DNA of 64,000 bases from Chaetorhynchus papuensis (taxonomy: Eukaryota; Chordata; Aves; Passeriformes; Rhipiduridae), in contig VWYX01000341.1 in the NCBI GenBank assembly GCA_013396525.1, forward strand, positions 712,921-776,920, given 5' to 3'. Positions 12,640 through 25,880 of this stretch are shown piece by piece. The position numbers and the translations under genes are program-made. Position 1 is the stretch's first letter. The number at the start of each line of letters is the position of its first letter. The notes beneath the pieces are model-generated. The model did not search any database and had not been told where the DNA came from. It was given only the letters and a program-made list of their open reading frames with translations.

Positions 12640-13200
12640 AGGAGGCGCTGTTGGAGAAATTATGACCAAAAATAGAATGTTTTCCCCCTCATTACAAAAT
12701 AGAAGTAAAAATTAAATTTAACACTTCCAGTCTTTCTGCATCTCTGAATGACAGCCAGGTTATGAATTTATGGCACTTGTCTCACTGCTAAAAAAATGCA
12801 AAACAAAGGCAACGTCCCATTTATTTTTAGTTCAGTTTGTTAAATTCCATGGTTCATAATAGGGTTAAAATTGGCTCTAAAAACTGGTTTGTCCCGGGAA
12901 CTCTGCTGTAACTAATAATGTATTTATGTTCACATTACTTCTTTTAAAATGTATATGAGATTAGTGGGTTTTCACTGTGAAGCTTTTCCAGTGACAAGTG
13001 TTTTTTCACCCAAACAAGGATTTTTCTTTTTGAATAAATTTCTTAATAATATTAATAATGCAATTTTTATTGTTTTTTAAAAGGAAAAAAGGGATATAAT
13101 CTTCTGTCAATAAAATATATGTTTCTTTATAAATTTATTTGATCTTATTCAATTTCGAAAATTGAATGCATATCTTTTTTTCTGTAGAGATCTTCAATAA
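12640..13200. other. AT-rich block, possible conserved non-coding element
   Basis: The block is strongly AT-rich with many AATAAT, TTTATT and TAATAAT words and almost no CpG. It contains the inverted repeat at 13147-13167. Its texture resembles vertebrate conserved non-coding elements, but constraint cannot be judged from one sequence. Confidence 0.25.
13147..13167. repeat. Perfect 9-bp inverted repeat
   Basis: ATTCAATTT, a 3-nt spacer CGA, then AAATTGAAT. It could form a short hairpin. It is followed at once by GCATATC, which resembles a POU-type half site. Confidence 0.5.
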
Positions 13201-16200
13201 TGGTGTTTTGGGTTTTGTTTGTTTGGGTTTTTTTTTATTTCTAAAACATGCCTGTGTAGAAACTTTAAAAGTCCCATTAAGTGGGTATTATTCCTTTTAT
13301 GCTTTGAACAGAATACAAGTGCCGGATCTTTTGTTTCATTAATTCCCCATGCAAATATACATTGTACCCAATTTAGGTTCATGAAAGACACAGGGATTAG
13401 AAACCTATTTAGCCTGACTAAATCCTTTGGAAATTTAAAATGGAAAATATTATCACAGTTTGAGTGTTAAATCTACCAAAATTTTGCGTAACCAGTTAAT
13501 TATTTGCTTGAGAGGATCCCTAAATCTTCTTGTGAAAGCAGGGAGCTTTGGCAATGATGCAATCCCCAAACCAGAAAGGCAAGCACACATTGTCATCCAG
13601 AGTGGGGGAAAATGCAAAGCGGCTGAGGAATTTTGAAGGGGTTTTTTTGTTAGAAAAGCTTTGCTGACAGGACAGGTACACCCGTGTAATTAAAAGGAAC
13701 AGCTCGAGAAGAGGGAATTAAGGAAAACTCCAGGGAACTGATCAAGTGCAAACTCTTGGTGTAAAAAATGTGTTTAAAGAAACAGCAAAAAGTGTCTCCA
13801 GAAAAAGTGAAAGGCAAGAGGGAGGGAGTGCATAGTGAGCCAGTGCACAACCAAATGGCAGGAGCAGGTGAGCAGATAAACTCTGACTGTTCATTTCCTC
13901 CTGCCTCTAAAACAGCAGGACTGTGATGCATACCACCATAGTTACAGGAGTGTGTCCAAAGACCTTCATCATCCAAATGTTTCATTTCCTGACAGCAAGA
14001 ACCTGCAAAACTCTGATATTTTGGACTGGCTGCTGAGGCCAGGAGGTCATGTTATTTTGTGATGGGAGCATTAAGCCACAGCGTTAACTTTGCAGGAGGA
14101 GGTGGGAAAGGGTAGATTCTTTTTCATAAAAATAAATCTGTGCTGCTAAGATGTAAATAGCACGGATAAATTTTCTGCTCATCTGACTTTATAAGATGCT
14201 CTCTATGACTCCTCAGTCAGCAAAAAAATTTATCTAAAATGTGATAGCAAGGAATCCCAGAGTCCAGGCTTGAGAAGTGACCATTCAAATGGCTTTAAAG
14301 GTGTTAAAGTTGCTCGGCGCTATTATGGTTTTAGATGTTCTTATAGATGCAATTTTTTTTTTAGGTGACTGTTTTCTTCGATTTGAAATGGTTCCTCAGT
14401 AGCTAATTTGAATTTATCAATTTATTATGGCTACCTTGATTTGTCTGGCAGCAAGGTATGGGTCAAGCAGATTCTAAAAGAAAGGTCCTTTTTGGCCAGA
14501 CAGGAAAGAACATGAGTGTGGAAGCCAAAAGACAGAAGAAAGAGCAGAAGGATACAAGACCAATTAGAATAAGAGGTGTGAAGACATCACAGCTATTTTC
14601 CTATCTGTCACAGCACACCTCCCAGTCACCTCTGCAGGACCACATGATGTCTAAAATATGTGAAGCAAAAGTGATTATCCTGTCTCTGTGGCTCTGGCTT
14701 TTTATAGAAGTCCGTTAGTTTGAAGCATTTTCTGTTCAAAATTAAATTAGAAGCAGGCTTTTCAAAACAGCTGAACTACTGAACGTCTCAGTATGATGTT
14801 TCCACACACATGCATGTGTTTTCAGCATGCAGCTGGCATTTTTCCCAGCTTCCCTGAAACAAATGGCCTACTTCTGGGTACTTTTTCCCTTCAAAATCCC
14901 ACCTCGATACACGGTAGTGTTTTGAATTTCCAATTAATTTTCTTTCTTTTTTTTAAATTTTTTTTTCTAGGTTGGTCTCTGAATTTATAATACAGCCAGG
15001 TATTCCAGAAAAGAAAAATTATACATGCTGAGGGGAATGATGGATTGAGCCAGCATGGGTTGTTGTTTTTGGAATTGGGGGATATCTTAACTTAATACAA
15101 CAAACTTTGATAGGGGGAAGATCCTTATTACATGTCTTTCATCAGAATGCAATAAAGGACTCACAGAAGACAAATGTATAAGGAAGGGTGGAGGAAAGTA
15201 AAGAAATACATCGCTATCTTCTCTGTATGTGCTTTTCATCTCTATCCTTGTCTATTTAACTATCAAACTGCGTGCTCAGAAATATGGACTGACAGAAATA
15301 CGTACCCTACAACTCCTTTTCTCTCACTTCTGGGATGATGGAAGGATTTCAGGTGTGTGAAGGCCTCCTTGAAAAAACAAAATGAACTACCAGGGTATTG
15401 TTTTGGAAATGGAAATGCACCCAGCAGTAGGTAGAAACCCAAATTCCTTTGCTCTGCAGTTTCCATCACAGGAAAACCGAGTTTTGCATTCAGGGTGTCC
15501 TTGTGTGTTAGCATGGCAAGAGTCCAATGTATTTCAAGCTTATAATTTAGCTTTTCAAGTGGTTTTTTTCATTCCTGTATGTTTTTCCCTTCTCTGTTGG
15601 GCAGATGATGGTTCTTATGAAGCGTCATCAGTATTCCTGGGAACGGATTCACAAGGGTAGAATAAAAATGGGATGTAGATTCTCTCTTTCCCTGCCAGTG
15701 CTGCCTGATTAAATAAATATGCTTCTGATCATGAGACAAGAGAGGTATTGCATTGCCATGCAGCCAAAACCTCCACACTGGGGCTACGTCTGGCCCAGTT
15801 TATGAACTGCTCTTATTTTGCTAGCCCCTTATTTTTCAGATGCATCATTGCAGATGCAAAAAGATAGATTATGTCTGGATTTATGCAGTAGGATTTCCTC
15901 TCTGCTCTTTTGCTGAGGCAGAGTAAAAGTATTCTTACCTTTTTTAATAAAAAGCACAGTGCGTGACAATCTTCCATATTTCTGAAACATTTGTGAAACT
16001 TTAGCAGAAAAATGTTTAAGGCCAGTATGTATTCCTCTTTTTTAGCCTACTGGGCCTGAACAAAAAAGGCAGGGAGAGGACAGGAAAGGGAGGACAGCTG
16101 GTCTTTCTTTACAATCTAGAAGTCACCACTGATGGAGGTAATTACTGGGAGAGCTTTTCTGCCTTCTCCACAAGTAGAGGTAGTAAAATCACGCATCAGT

Positions 16201-19200
16201 CCTTGAGGGGATGCTAGCAAGGAATAAGAACTGACATTTGGACTGAGGTCTCTATAAATGGCAGTTTGTCATTACATTGATGTGCATTGTTTAAAATTTT
16301 GTATATGCCTCCAGATGCTGCAAGAATTTGACATATTTGTAATAATGAGGGAGCCTTCCAAAGTGGATTATACAAAGTACAATATTTCAGGCTGATTTTG
16401 AGCACTGTGTTTAATTTGGAAGCCCTTTAAATCCACTCTAAAATGGTTAAACCAGAGTTGTCTGCTGAAGCATTTTAGGCTTTCTGCAACAGAATTACAT
16501 GAGAAATTGCTTTTACAGAAAGTCAACAAAAATATTTTGCCCTGCACAGAGTAGAAATACTTACTTACTGCAGAAGCAGGAAACAAAAACAATTTCATAG
16601 TTCAGACAGCACGTAATGTGGAAGCTTTTCCTCAGCAACTTCTTTCAGGAAAGATCATCCTGGGAATTCAGTACCACTTTCTAAGTGAGAGCTCTAGAAA
16701 AGCAGAGTGTTTCTGGTTATAGTGTTACACTGCCAACAGTCACTGATAACTCAACCAGTCACTAAACCAGGGATTCCAGGTGAAGGCACCAGGACTGTTG
16801 AACTTCCTTGGCAGCTCAGAAGAATTGTTTCTTTCCGTTTCCAGGCTGTATAACTCTTTCCTTTTACTTCTTTTCTCCCTCCTCTACCTTTCCCATCTAT
16901 AAAGGTTAAGCAGGTACCTTACTGACAATGTTAGGAAATGAAAAAATGTTAACAATGTAGCTCAGCTTTTGACTTTTCCAAATTATTTAATTTCCTTTAG
17001 CATGCGCCCTACTATATCTGATCCCAGCTCCTAGGCTGTGCTGGCACTGTGAGGTGGGTAAGAGCACTGCATGAACCTGGGAGGAGCACTGCATGGATGT
17101 GCCTGTTGGTCTGTGTGGTGATCAGGATTGGTGCTGGCTGCATGGCAGTGGGGCAGAGACCAGGGCAGCTGGTGCTGCACACCAGGAACCAGGGGTACAG
17201 ACAAAGGCTGTATACAGAAAACACATCCTGTGCCTCCTGGCTGTCAGGCAGGCTTTTGTCAGTGCTGACAACCTGTCCCCTTCACGAGCATCAGACTAAT
17301 TCCAGCACGAAAATAAATCTCAAATCAAGCTGTGGCTGATAAAGAATCCACAGCATGTCCTTGTTACCTTCTACGTGTGTCTGTCTCCTGTCTCTGCTGG
17401 AAGGGCTCCTCAACCAGCCCTCCGTGAGCAAACAGATGGGAAGAAGGCAAATCTAGCAGTCGTCTTTCCCTCTGGTACTTCAACCATTCTAGACTGTGAC
17501 ACATGGAGGCTCCCAATGGTGGAGAATAAGAATAAGAATTTAATTTTAAAGAAAGAGGACACACATATTTCTGGCAGTTGTGTAATTAGTGTAGTTCCTC
17601 AGCAGACCCACCACCATTCCTTATGCTTCTTGCTGAGGAAGTTAGAAACAGCTGACAGGTTTTAACGGACAGTGGTTTTCTAGGGTGGAAGTCAAAGCCC
17701 TTGCTGGAATGGGTAAAAACTCATCCAAAATATGACTTCAGCTTCATTCCCTGCCTTCAATCTCACATGTTCTTTGATTTCCACACACAGAATTTGATCT
17801 GCACTAAGTACAAGCCCAGGGAGCAAAGATATAGATGGGGAATGCAATCTGGGGGCTCTTATTTGTGGATTACCTACATATTGATCATACTTATGTGCAG
17901 TCATGTTTTAAGCTGTATTAATTCTGTTTTCATCTCAAAGCTTTATGCCTTTATGGTATTGATATCATAAATAAAAATACTTCAGAATAATTGCAGAAAA
18001 CTTGACAGAGGAGAAGAAAAGGCCTTGCGTAATTTAAAATTTCTTCTAGTTTTTTCTATTCTTTACGCCATGACTTTTGAGGAATGCTGGATAGGGTGGG
18101 AAAGATCTCCATCTCAACCCTTGAAGTGGGGAAGGGGGCAATAAGGCAGAAAAAGCATATTCTAATTCTGTGAAATTGCCTGAACAGCAAGAGTTACATC
18201 ATTGCTTTCAGCCCACAGTGGATTTACCTTCTCTAAAGTCAGGGTCATGAGTCCTGACAAGCACCAACCCCCTTGGAGAGGAGTAAACATTTTGTATTTC
18301 AGAGACTCGCAGCCATGGAAGACATGGTACACTGAATACTATTAGTTCCCTAATGCTCACCCTGAACTGATGGTGAAGTGCTTTGCTGGCCTGAAATGAT
18401 CACAGGTGACAAACAAGTACACCTGCATTCAATCCATTTGGGCCTGAGAAATCCTTTTGGGCAGACTAAAGAGAAAAGAGAAGTGTCTTTGTGTGTAAGT
18501 CCTTTCATCATATCTCACGTTGACAAAACCCCCTTTAGTTACCCAGGTCATAGTTCAGACTATCCCAAATTATCCTTGCCTATCTGATTCCATTGGAAGA
18601 ATTATAGGAAAGAGGGCAGAGTTTGGCTACAGGTGAGGCAGGTTTCCGTCTGCTGTTCCTGCTTTCGTGCTTTTTTCTTCACTCTTTTTTTTTTTTAAAT
18701 TGAATTCTACATAGAGACTGTGTACCTCTCTGCCTCTTTAATCTTGCACTTTGAATTCATTTGCAATGTGATAGATAGAGTTTGTATTTCAGGAGGTGTC
18801 AGTGAGAGCCTGATAATGCATCTCAAATGGATAAAGTCTGCATCTTAATTGATTACCCATGTTCCTTCTTGGCCATGTCCTCTGCCACAAATTCAGCATA
18901 AGGGGGCACAGGGAGAAGGGGATGTGGTTGAGGAGGGGGAAGGGAAAAGAGAAGGCACTGAAGAGTTTTAAAAGGATTTGTGTTAATTCCTTCAAGACTT
19001 CCCTATGTGATGTTTCTCAGTCAATAGGAGATTAGATTGAAGAGAGGATAGCCACTGTTAATCCTCTTCTTTCCATTCCCACAATGGGTTTTAATATAGG
19101 AACAAAACACAAACAAACTTGCAGAGGACTTTTTTTGTTCTTTTTTTTTTTTCCTTTTACTGCATGTCAAGAAAAGCACTGAAGATCAGAGTCTTCGGTC

Positions 19201-22200
19201 TTGTTTTTCCCAGGACGGCAGTAGTCAAAGGGGAATGCTGGATGAATGCTGGACTGATTACCTCAGGCTCCCTCTGCAGCTGCAGACCTCTCAGCCCAGA
19301 GCTGTAACTGTAGCCAGGCAGAATAAGTCTTTCTCCTTCCAGCAAGGTTGGAGGTAAAGGGTGGTGATTTAGGGTCTGTGTTTCCTTTAAGTGAGACCAC
19401 CTGATTCAAACTTGGCCATTACCATGAATCTTCTGTGTTTCTTATAACATTTTTAGGAAGAAATTTCCTTTGCATTCACTCAGTATCCGTGTGAATACTA
19501 AGGAGTTATTTCCAGTCAGCCAGAGCCAGGTGTGCTGTGAGCCGTTTCAATTCCAGTTTGTCCATCTGGCCCATTCTCTCACCTACCCCTTTATTAATGC
19601 ATATCTGGCTTATTTACATGCTAGAAAGAAAGGGAAGCACTAGTGATTAATAACTGTTGCCCTCCTCATGCACTGGTCGGACAATTACAAGTATCTTCAT
19701 GCCTTGTTTGAAATTACTTTGGAGAGCTCCTGTATTCCTGTTGTCTTATGCATCTCCCCCAGAGCAAGAATATACATCCTAAAATAGGTCAATGTGCACA
19801 CCTTTTCTTAGACAGCAGACTGGCAGTGAATACAGGAGCAAAAGAAGAGGACATTGAGCTGGGGAAAAGGAAGTCTTTTTTCATTCATCCACCTCCTATT
19901 ATTTTCCCTATTGATAAATGAAAAAAAAAAGAGAAATTCATGAAAAATTAATGCAAGATACAAGCCTGATCTTTAAATAGTCTCTGCCTAAATTTGGACA
20001 TCCTGACTCTTGACTCAGTTCCTTATGTTCTGCCAGTCTTAACCTTTGGGGAAGACTGAGGTTATGATAATAAGCATTTCTATAGTAACTTTTATCATAA
20101 GGTACTGAAGTGATTCTCCAGCACTAACCTTGGAATAACCTTTTGGATCAGTTAGTTATCAGTTCTCCTCTTTTACATACAGAAAAGCAGTGTTGCAGAG
20201 CATTGAAGCAACTTTCCCAAAGTAGTTCATAGCCTGTGGCATAACTCAGGACCAAGGCACCGGTCTCTAGGCTCTGAAACTGGTGCTTTGAGCACAGGGT
20301 GACCCTCCTTAAGGCAGCCCACTGCTGGACAAAGTGGGACTTTATTCCTTATTTCCAGTCTGCACTGTAGCAGCAGAGAACCTCTGCTTCCTTTGCTTTT
20401 GGTCAAGCCTTTTCCCTAGAGAGAAATAAATAATCCATTTGCTGTTTCTGCCTGACATATCACCTAATACGCACAGCTCAGACATCTAAAACACAGGTGA
20501 CCAGAAGTAGAATCTGTTTTAATATATATATGTCCAGTTTCTTTCAGGATTCTGGAAAAAGAATATTCCCTATGACACACTGGAACTTTAATTAGGTTTC
20601 ATTGGCACCACCTGTCATTTTCAAGCAGAAGATTGATAAGGCCTGGCATCGATTTTATCCATGGTCTCTTTGCTTCCCTCTTCTCTCTTCAAACATATTT
20701 TTATTCTTTACTCCAGTATCTGATTGTGATGAGCTTTCTGTCAGTCTCCAGACCAGACTGTCCAACACAGGACATCAACTACCAGCAGAACACAGATATG
20801 CCCTTCTTCCCATGGAGGATGTGAAGAGTAGAGCATCTCAGGGGTTGTTCCAGCCCACTAGTCCTAGCCCTGCTCTGCTCGTGCACTCTAGTAGGGGCTG
20901 TGGGGTGTGAAGGAAACATGGATAAGCCTCAGCACACTGACCTCTGCAGGCTGGGCTCCAGCTGCTGCTTTGGTTGTTTGCAGCCTTGGCTGAACTCACT
21001 GGTTAGCTCAAGCGTATAATAAGAATCCCTCCCCATGCAATAAACAACAGTGGTTTTATTGCCTTTTTTCCCCTGGTACATCTGTGTCAGCCACAGCCGG
21101 GCAATTCTTCATCATGAAAGTACCAGCCAAGCCTTGAAATCCAAGCCTTTTTTACTGTCTGGAGAGATGTACCTTCAGAGACTGAACAGCTAAGGCATGT
21201 TCTCCAGAAAAGATGCAGAACACCACTCAAAACACTAAATAACATCCTGATGAAAGAAAATGAGGGCCCAGTCTTCCACCTTCTTTGGCATTTTACTTTG
21301 ACAAACCTCATGGCACCCAAAAGAGCCTTCTCAAAGGTCCCAGAGCTCTTGGAAAGATCAGCATACTGGACTCACCATAATTATTCGGGGTTTTTCTAGC
21401 ATGTATGCTCAATTCTCACATCTTCCCTTTGCCCTGTTAGAGCTTTTACCTCCTCCTTGTTTAATCAGGTATAGTTAACACTTTGCTCCACAGAGCTCAG
21501 ATATATTTCCTTTCAGGTGCAGCTTTAGCAAACAATAAATTTGACTTCAGTCACCCATAACATTCTTAGCTGATTTAACCTCTCTCATTCCTAAATTCAG
21601 GGTCTACTCAAGGAAAAACTCTCCTTCACATTCCCCCTCTCTCCCAAACCAAGGTCTCTTCCACACTGATTGATTCACCATCACCCCTCACATCCCAGCT
21701 GGAGCTGAAAAGCTCCACCTGCTGCTATTACTCAGCAGTAATTGCACTGCACTTTTGTGCAGGCTTCAGGCATTCATCATCAGGATGACTCAATAAGGCA
21801 GTCCTGCATTGATGAAAGGCCTTAGAGCCTCCATCTCTCTTGTACATGCAATAGCCACCTTCTGGATAAACTCTGGTGTGTGTTGGGGGGGATGGAAGAA
21901 TGTGTTTTATGATGAGTAATTTACTTGCCAAAATTTCTTGTCTCCTCTCCTCCCTGTTCTCAGGCTGTCTGAGAACCAATCCTCGCAGTCATTCATTACT
22001 CCCTGAGTATTTCCTGTGAGCGATGTTGCATGTGTAGCTTATCCTCAGGCAGTCCCCTAGAGAGCATTCAAAATCAAAGCCGTGCGACAGATGTGCCCAG
22101 TCTGCAAGCCAGGACCTTGGTGCCTCCCAGGAGACCCAAACCCTTTGTGCCTGTCTGCTGCTGGCTGTGCATGTTGGGGCCCTGTGGCTGGGCTTGAGCT

Positions 22201-23815
22201 CTCAGCATGGCTACACTCCTGTCCAGGCTTCCACACGATGTGTTCCAACTCCTTCCCAGCTGCAGCCCTATCACTGGCCAGACACACAAGGAAATCCCCT
22301 CTGTCACCTCCTCATTTGTGTAAAAGCCATCAAAAGACCAGATGTCACCGGTCAGTGATTCCTCTGAGGGGCAAACAAGAGGGCAGGAGGCAGCTGCTGG
22401 TGACATGTCTGGTTGTTTCTCTCCAAAGCCATTTCCCCTGCTGCTGCAGAACTCACTGCACACACGTGGTGTGGATGGATTCACAGGAACATTGACTGGT
22501 TTTTGGCAGGGGTATTTCTTTGCCTGCGCTGGGCAAGTATAACTCTGGGATGAACGTCTCTAGAGAGCTCAAAATTCACTTCTCGTAACTGTTATGTAAT
22601 ATTCCCTTGCAGATGTCTGGCAGAACATTTCTGCTAACTAAATCACCAGAACAGATCTGGAAAGCAAGCAGACTGTATACCTGCAGGGTCATACAATATT
22701 TATTTACCACTTGCAGGGTTCTTTCACTTTGCTGTGGAATACCATTTATGCAGCTTTGGAAAGGTACAACAGACGTGTCAGGAGGCAAACCTAAGTCAAG
22801 AAAACCAGCATGCCTCCTGGCACTATTATGAACTCTGTAGCATCCCAATAGCTCCTCCAGTGCCTCTGGTCACTCTGGCCTGGGCAACAGAAGCATTTCT
22901 GTTTGCTGAGGTGTGATGAGATGAGTGTGAGCACGTTGGTGGATGAGGAGTGACAGATGTTATGGTGGAGATGCTGAACAGGCTTTCCACCTTCACTTCT
23001 GCGGGTTTTCTTTGATCTCCCTTGTGCAGGTTGTGGAATGCATTCCTATGTATTTTTAGACATCTACACCTACGTACATATATATCTAAAATAGTCTCTA
23101 TATGTATATTCATCTATATATAGCACCATACTGATAATCATTACCAGTATGGGGGGGGAGTTACAAATCTGAAATACAGCAGATGTGCATGCTGGTGCCA
23201 GGGGGATTGCATCAAAGCTGGCTGAGATTATAAACAGTCTTCTTTTTCCCCACAAGTATCAACATTTTGAAAATTCAGCCTATTTGACAATTGATATAAA
23301 ATAAAAAGAGAAAAAGAGAGTTGCCAAATTTTTCAGTTTAAGAAAGTTTAAAGATTTTTTTACCCCCTTTCAAATTTAAAAATGTAGTTGAAAATGTGAT
23401 AAATTTTACCTCCTTTTGTTGGGAAACATGGTTCTCTCCGGACTACTTCTGCCAGACTTTCTGGCATTCTTAGAAGCTAATTGGTCTGGAGCTTTAAAGG
23501 TGTTGCATGCCAAACGTGCCTAAAGATGCAGGGAAGTGCACATAGTTCTAAAAAATAAAACTAAATTGCGTTATACATTGTTAGGTACCAAAGCATCTCT
23601 ACAAACCCGGCCTGTATTTCCTCTGTAGTTGGGCTTCACAAGTGTTAGAGTAACCAATGATTCACTGTGTATGTAATCGTTGTGACACACAATTGCTTGA
23701 TATTACCTTCTTCAGAACTCCTCAGAGACCCAGTCTTGATTTCCAGAGAGAGAAAAAACCTCATCCTTCAGTCCTCCAGTTTTCCAGTTTTATGCACTTC
23801 AATTGCAAAATCAAA
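13201..23815. other. Unannotated DNA
   Basis: No gene, RNA or transposon is recognised. Low-complexity points include T-rich runs at about 14941-14970, 18685-18696 and 19129-19155, short AT-dinucleotide stretches at 20522-20531 and 23077-23130, and a G8 run near 23151. Open frames reach 136-137 codons on opposite strands of the same segment (22074-22495), which argues against either being real. Confidence 0.5.
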
Positions 23816-23909
23816 TAATTAAGAAGTGTAACATAAAATAAATACTAACCCAATTTATTTTAATTTACTTTGATATAAACAAAAACAATCTAATTATCTG
23901 GTTAATTAA
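23816..23909. promoter_or_regulatory. Cluster of three TAATTA homeodomain-type motifs
   Basis: TAATTA occurs at 23816-23821 and 23891-23896, and TTAATTAA at 23902-23909. The surrounding 23560-23940 is AT-rich and CpG-poor. TAATTA is the common homeodomain core, but in AT-rich DNA such clusters also arise by chance. Confidence 0.22.
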
Positions 23910-25365
23910 GCCATTCTTAATAAACCAACAACCTTACAAGCTTTATCTAACCCACTGGAGGACAGTAGTTAGCTGCCAGGCATAGCATTATCAGCACCAG
24001 CTGGAACCTCTTATTCCATTCTGAATGCCAGATATAGCAAGGTGTCAGTCACTCCCAGATCAAAGGTGATAGTGGTGTTCATTAAGACAGTCTGTTCAAA
24101 TTATGGATGGTCAGACAGTAGCCAATATCTCTGCTCTGCCAAGGGAGGCCACATATAAACATCCTGGTGTGTATCAAAATGATGCAGCTTGTTACATTCA
24201 AAATTCAGATGAAAATGTACTGAGAAATGCTTCCAGGATTAATCACAAAACATTGCCATGTATGATTCTAGAAAGTGACTATTTAACTTGGGGATGCCTT
24301 AGATATGCAGAATCTATTAGTTAGCTGCCATTAATAGGAAAATCCTTATATTATCTGCAAACACACACATGTGCACACACGCAGAGAAAGCTACATCAAG
24401 TGTCAGAAGTCCCCTTTTACTGGTGCTAGAACTTTCCTCCTAAGAAAAGGATCACAGAAAGACAACCCCTCAAAGGTTTTTTTGTTTAGGCAATACAGTT
24501 TCTGTGACTTTCCTCTTAGACTTTCAGGAAGCTAACACATTGTTCAGAAAATTACTTAGCCATTTACTTGAACTACCTGTTTAATACTGATAAATTCTCT
24601 TAACCAGATTAAGCAGATGTCAGGTCTAATCATCCTGTGTATTGCAGCACATCTGCCTGCTTTTTGTGTCTGTCTGGGAAGGTAAAGGGAATATGAAGTT
24701 CTTTAGGTATGGTGGTTATGTGATGGCAGCAGCAGGCAGACCCAGTTTCAGTGACTAGGAAACAGAAACACAGATTTTTGATTTTTCAGAAGGGATGATG
24801 CAGCTTATCCCACTTCTTCCTAACTTCTGCTCACCAGTTTTTGGCAAATTCAGATGAGATGCTTCTGAATTCACTAGCATTGCTTGGTATATCTTGCTTC
24901 TCCCTTTAAAAGACAATCCAATATCATCACAGGGGAAACAAAAATCCATCCCATCAGACAGAGAATTTATAGATTTTTTTAATATTTCGGATCATGGCTC
25001 AATGAATAGATGCCACTTATTCTATTCTAAAAAAGTCCCAGCTCAAAAGTTGCTTGGAAGTACAGAGCTAGCAAAATGCTGGTGCTAAAGATAGTAATTC
25101 TGTCAACTCCACACAGTTTCTAATCTGCAAGGACCCACAGAACTGCTTCCTGACAGCTTGTTTCCAGCTACAGTTTGATCCAGGCAAATTTAAGAGCAAA
25201 TATCACGATTTGTCACCAAAAAACATGGGAGTTTCCCTGTACCAACTTTGATTTTTAGTCAAAGTTCCCTAGGTACAGACCTGTTTTTTCCTCTCAGCAC
25301 AGGCTCCAAACAAGCCTGATCCCAGTTAGGTCCCCTTACTCTAACTGGATTAAAATGTGTATTGA
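23910..25365. other. Unannotated DNA
   Basis: A short interrupted CA repeat lies near 24360-24382. Open frames are at most 73 codons. Nothing else is recognised. Confidence 0.5.
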
Positions 25366-25392
25366 AAATTAATAATAATAATTAATTAATAG
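25366..25392. repeat. Short AAT/ATTA repeat
   Basis: AATAATAATAATTAATTAAT-like run, a minor simple repeat. Confidence 0.6.
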
Positions 25393-25834
25393 CTCAGGTT
25401 TCATTGTAACGGGGCAGTATTTTGTAATATGAGACGCAAGCTCCCGGGAAAAGTAGGTGTGTGAACTGGGGAGGAGTTAAGTTTTGTATGATGGCGACTT
25501 CTGGCACTTTCTAAGACAGACCACTTGACTTTGAAGTCTTATAAACTCTGAATGGTGCTGGTGTTGGTTGATTTTGTTGTTGTTGCTATTGTTACTATTT
25601 CTCCACGTGCTTGGAAAGCCTCGCAGGGCTAGCAGGGGTAAGAGCTGCCTGTGGGCTGCACAGGTACTTTCAGGCACTCTGAAATAGTGAGACTGAGATT
25701 TCTGAATTCCAGTTGCAGGTGTGGGGAAGGGGCTTGTCTCAAGCCTTCACACTTCATTGTCACAATCTCGTTTGTCTGTCCTGGTGCACCTCTGTCTCAC
25801 CAATCCAGTGATCTCCAGTTTTCCCTTTCCTGAT
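25393..25834. other. Unannotated DNA
   Basis: A short GTT-rich stretch (TTGTTGTTGTTG) lies near 25575. No gene is recognised. Confidence 0.5.
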
Positions 25835-25880
25835 CAAACACTGGAATAGGCTACCCAGGGCAAATGATTCTATGATTCTA
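25835..25880 (+). mobile_element. CR1 scrap with large internal deletion
   Basis: ACACTGGAATAGGCTACCCAGGG matches the CR1 ORF2 C-terminal DNA coding HWNRLP. It is followed almost at once by ATGATTCTATGATTCTATT, the CR1 3' terminal repeat. About 150-200 bp that normally separate these parts are missing, so the copy was shortened after or during insertion. Confidence 0.75.

Noticed and set aside
18901..18916. AGGGGGCAC core resembling a CTCF site
   Set aside because: The rest of the CTCF consensus is not matched.
22074..22495. 136- and 137-codon frames on opposite strands
   Set aside because: Mutually overlapping, no domain or codon signature; relative GC content lowers stop-codon frequency here.
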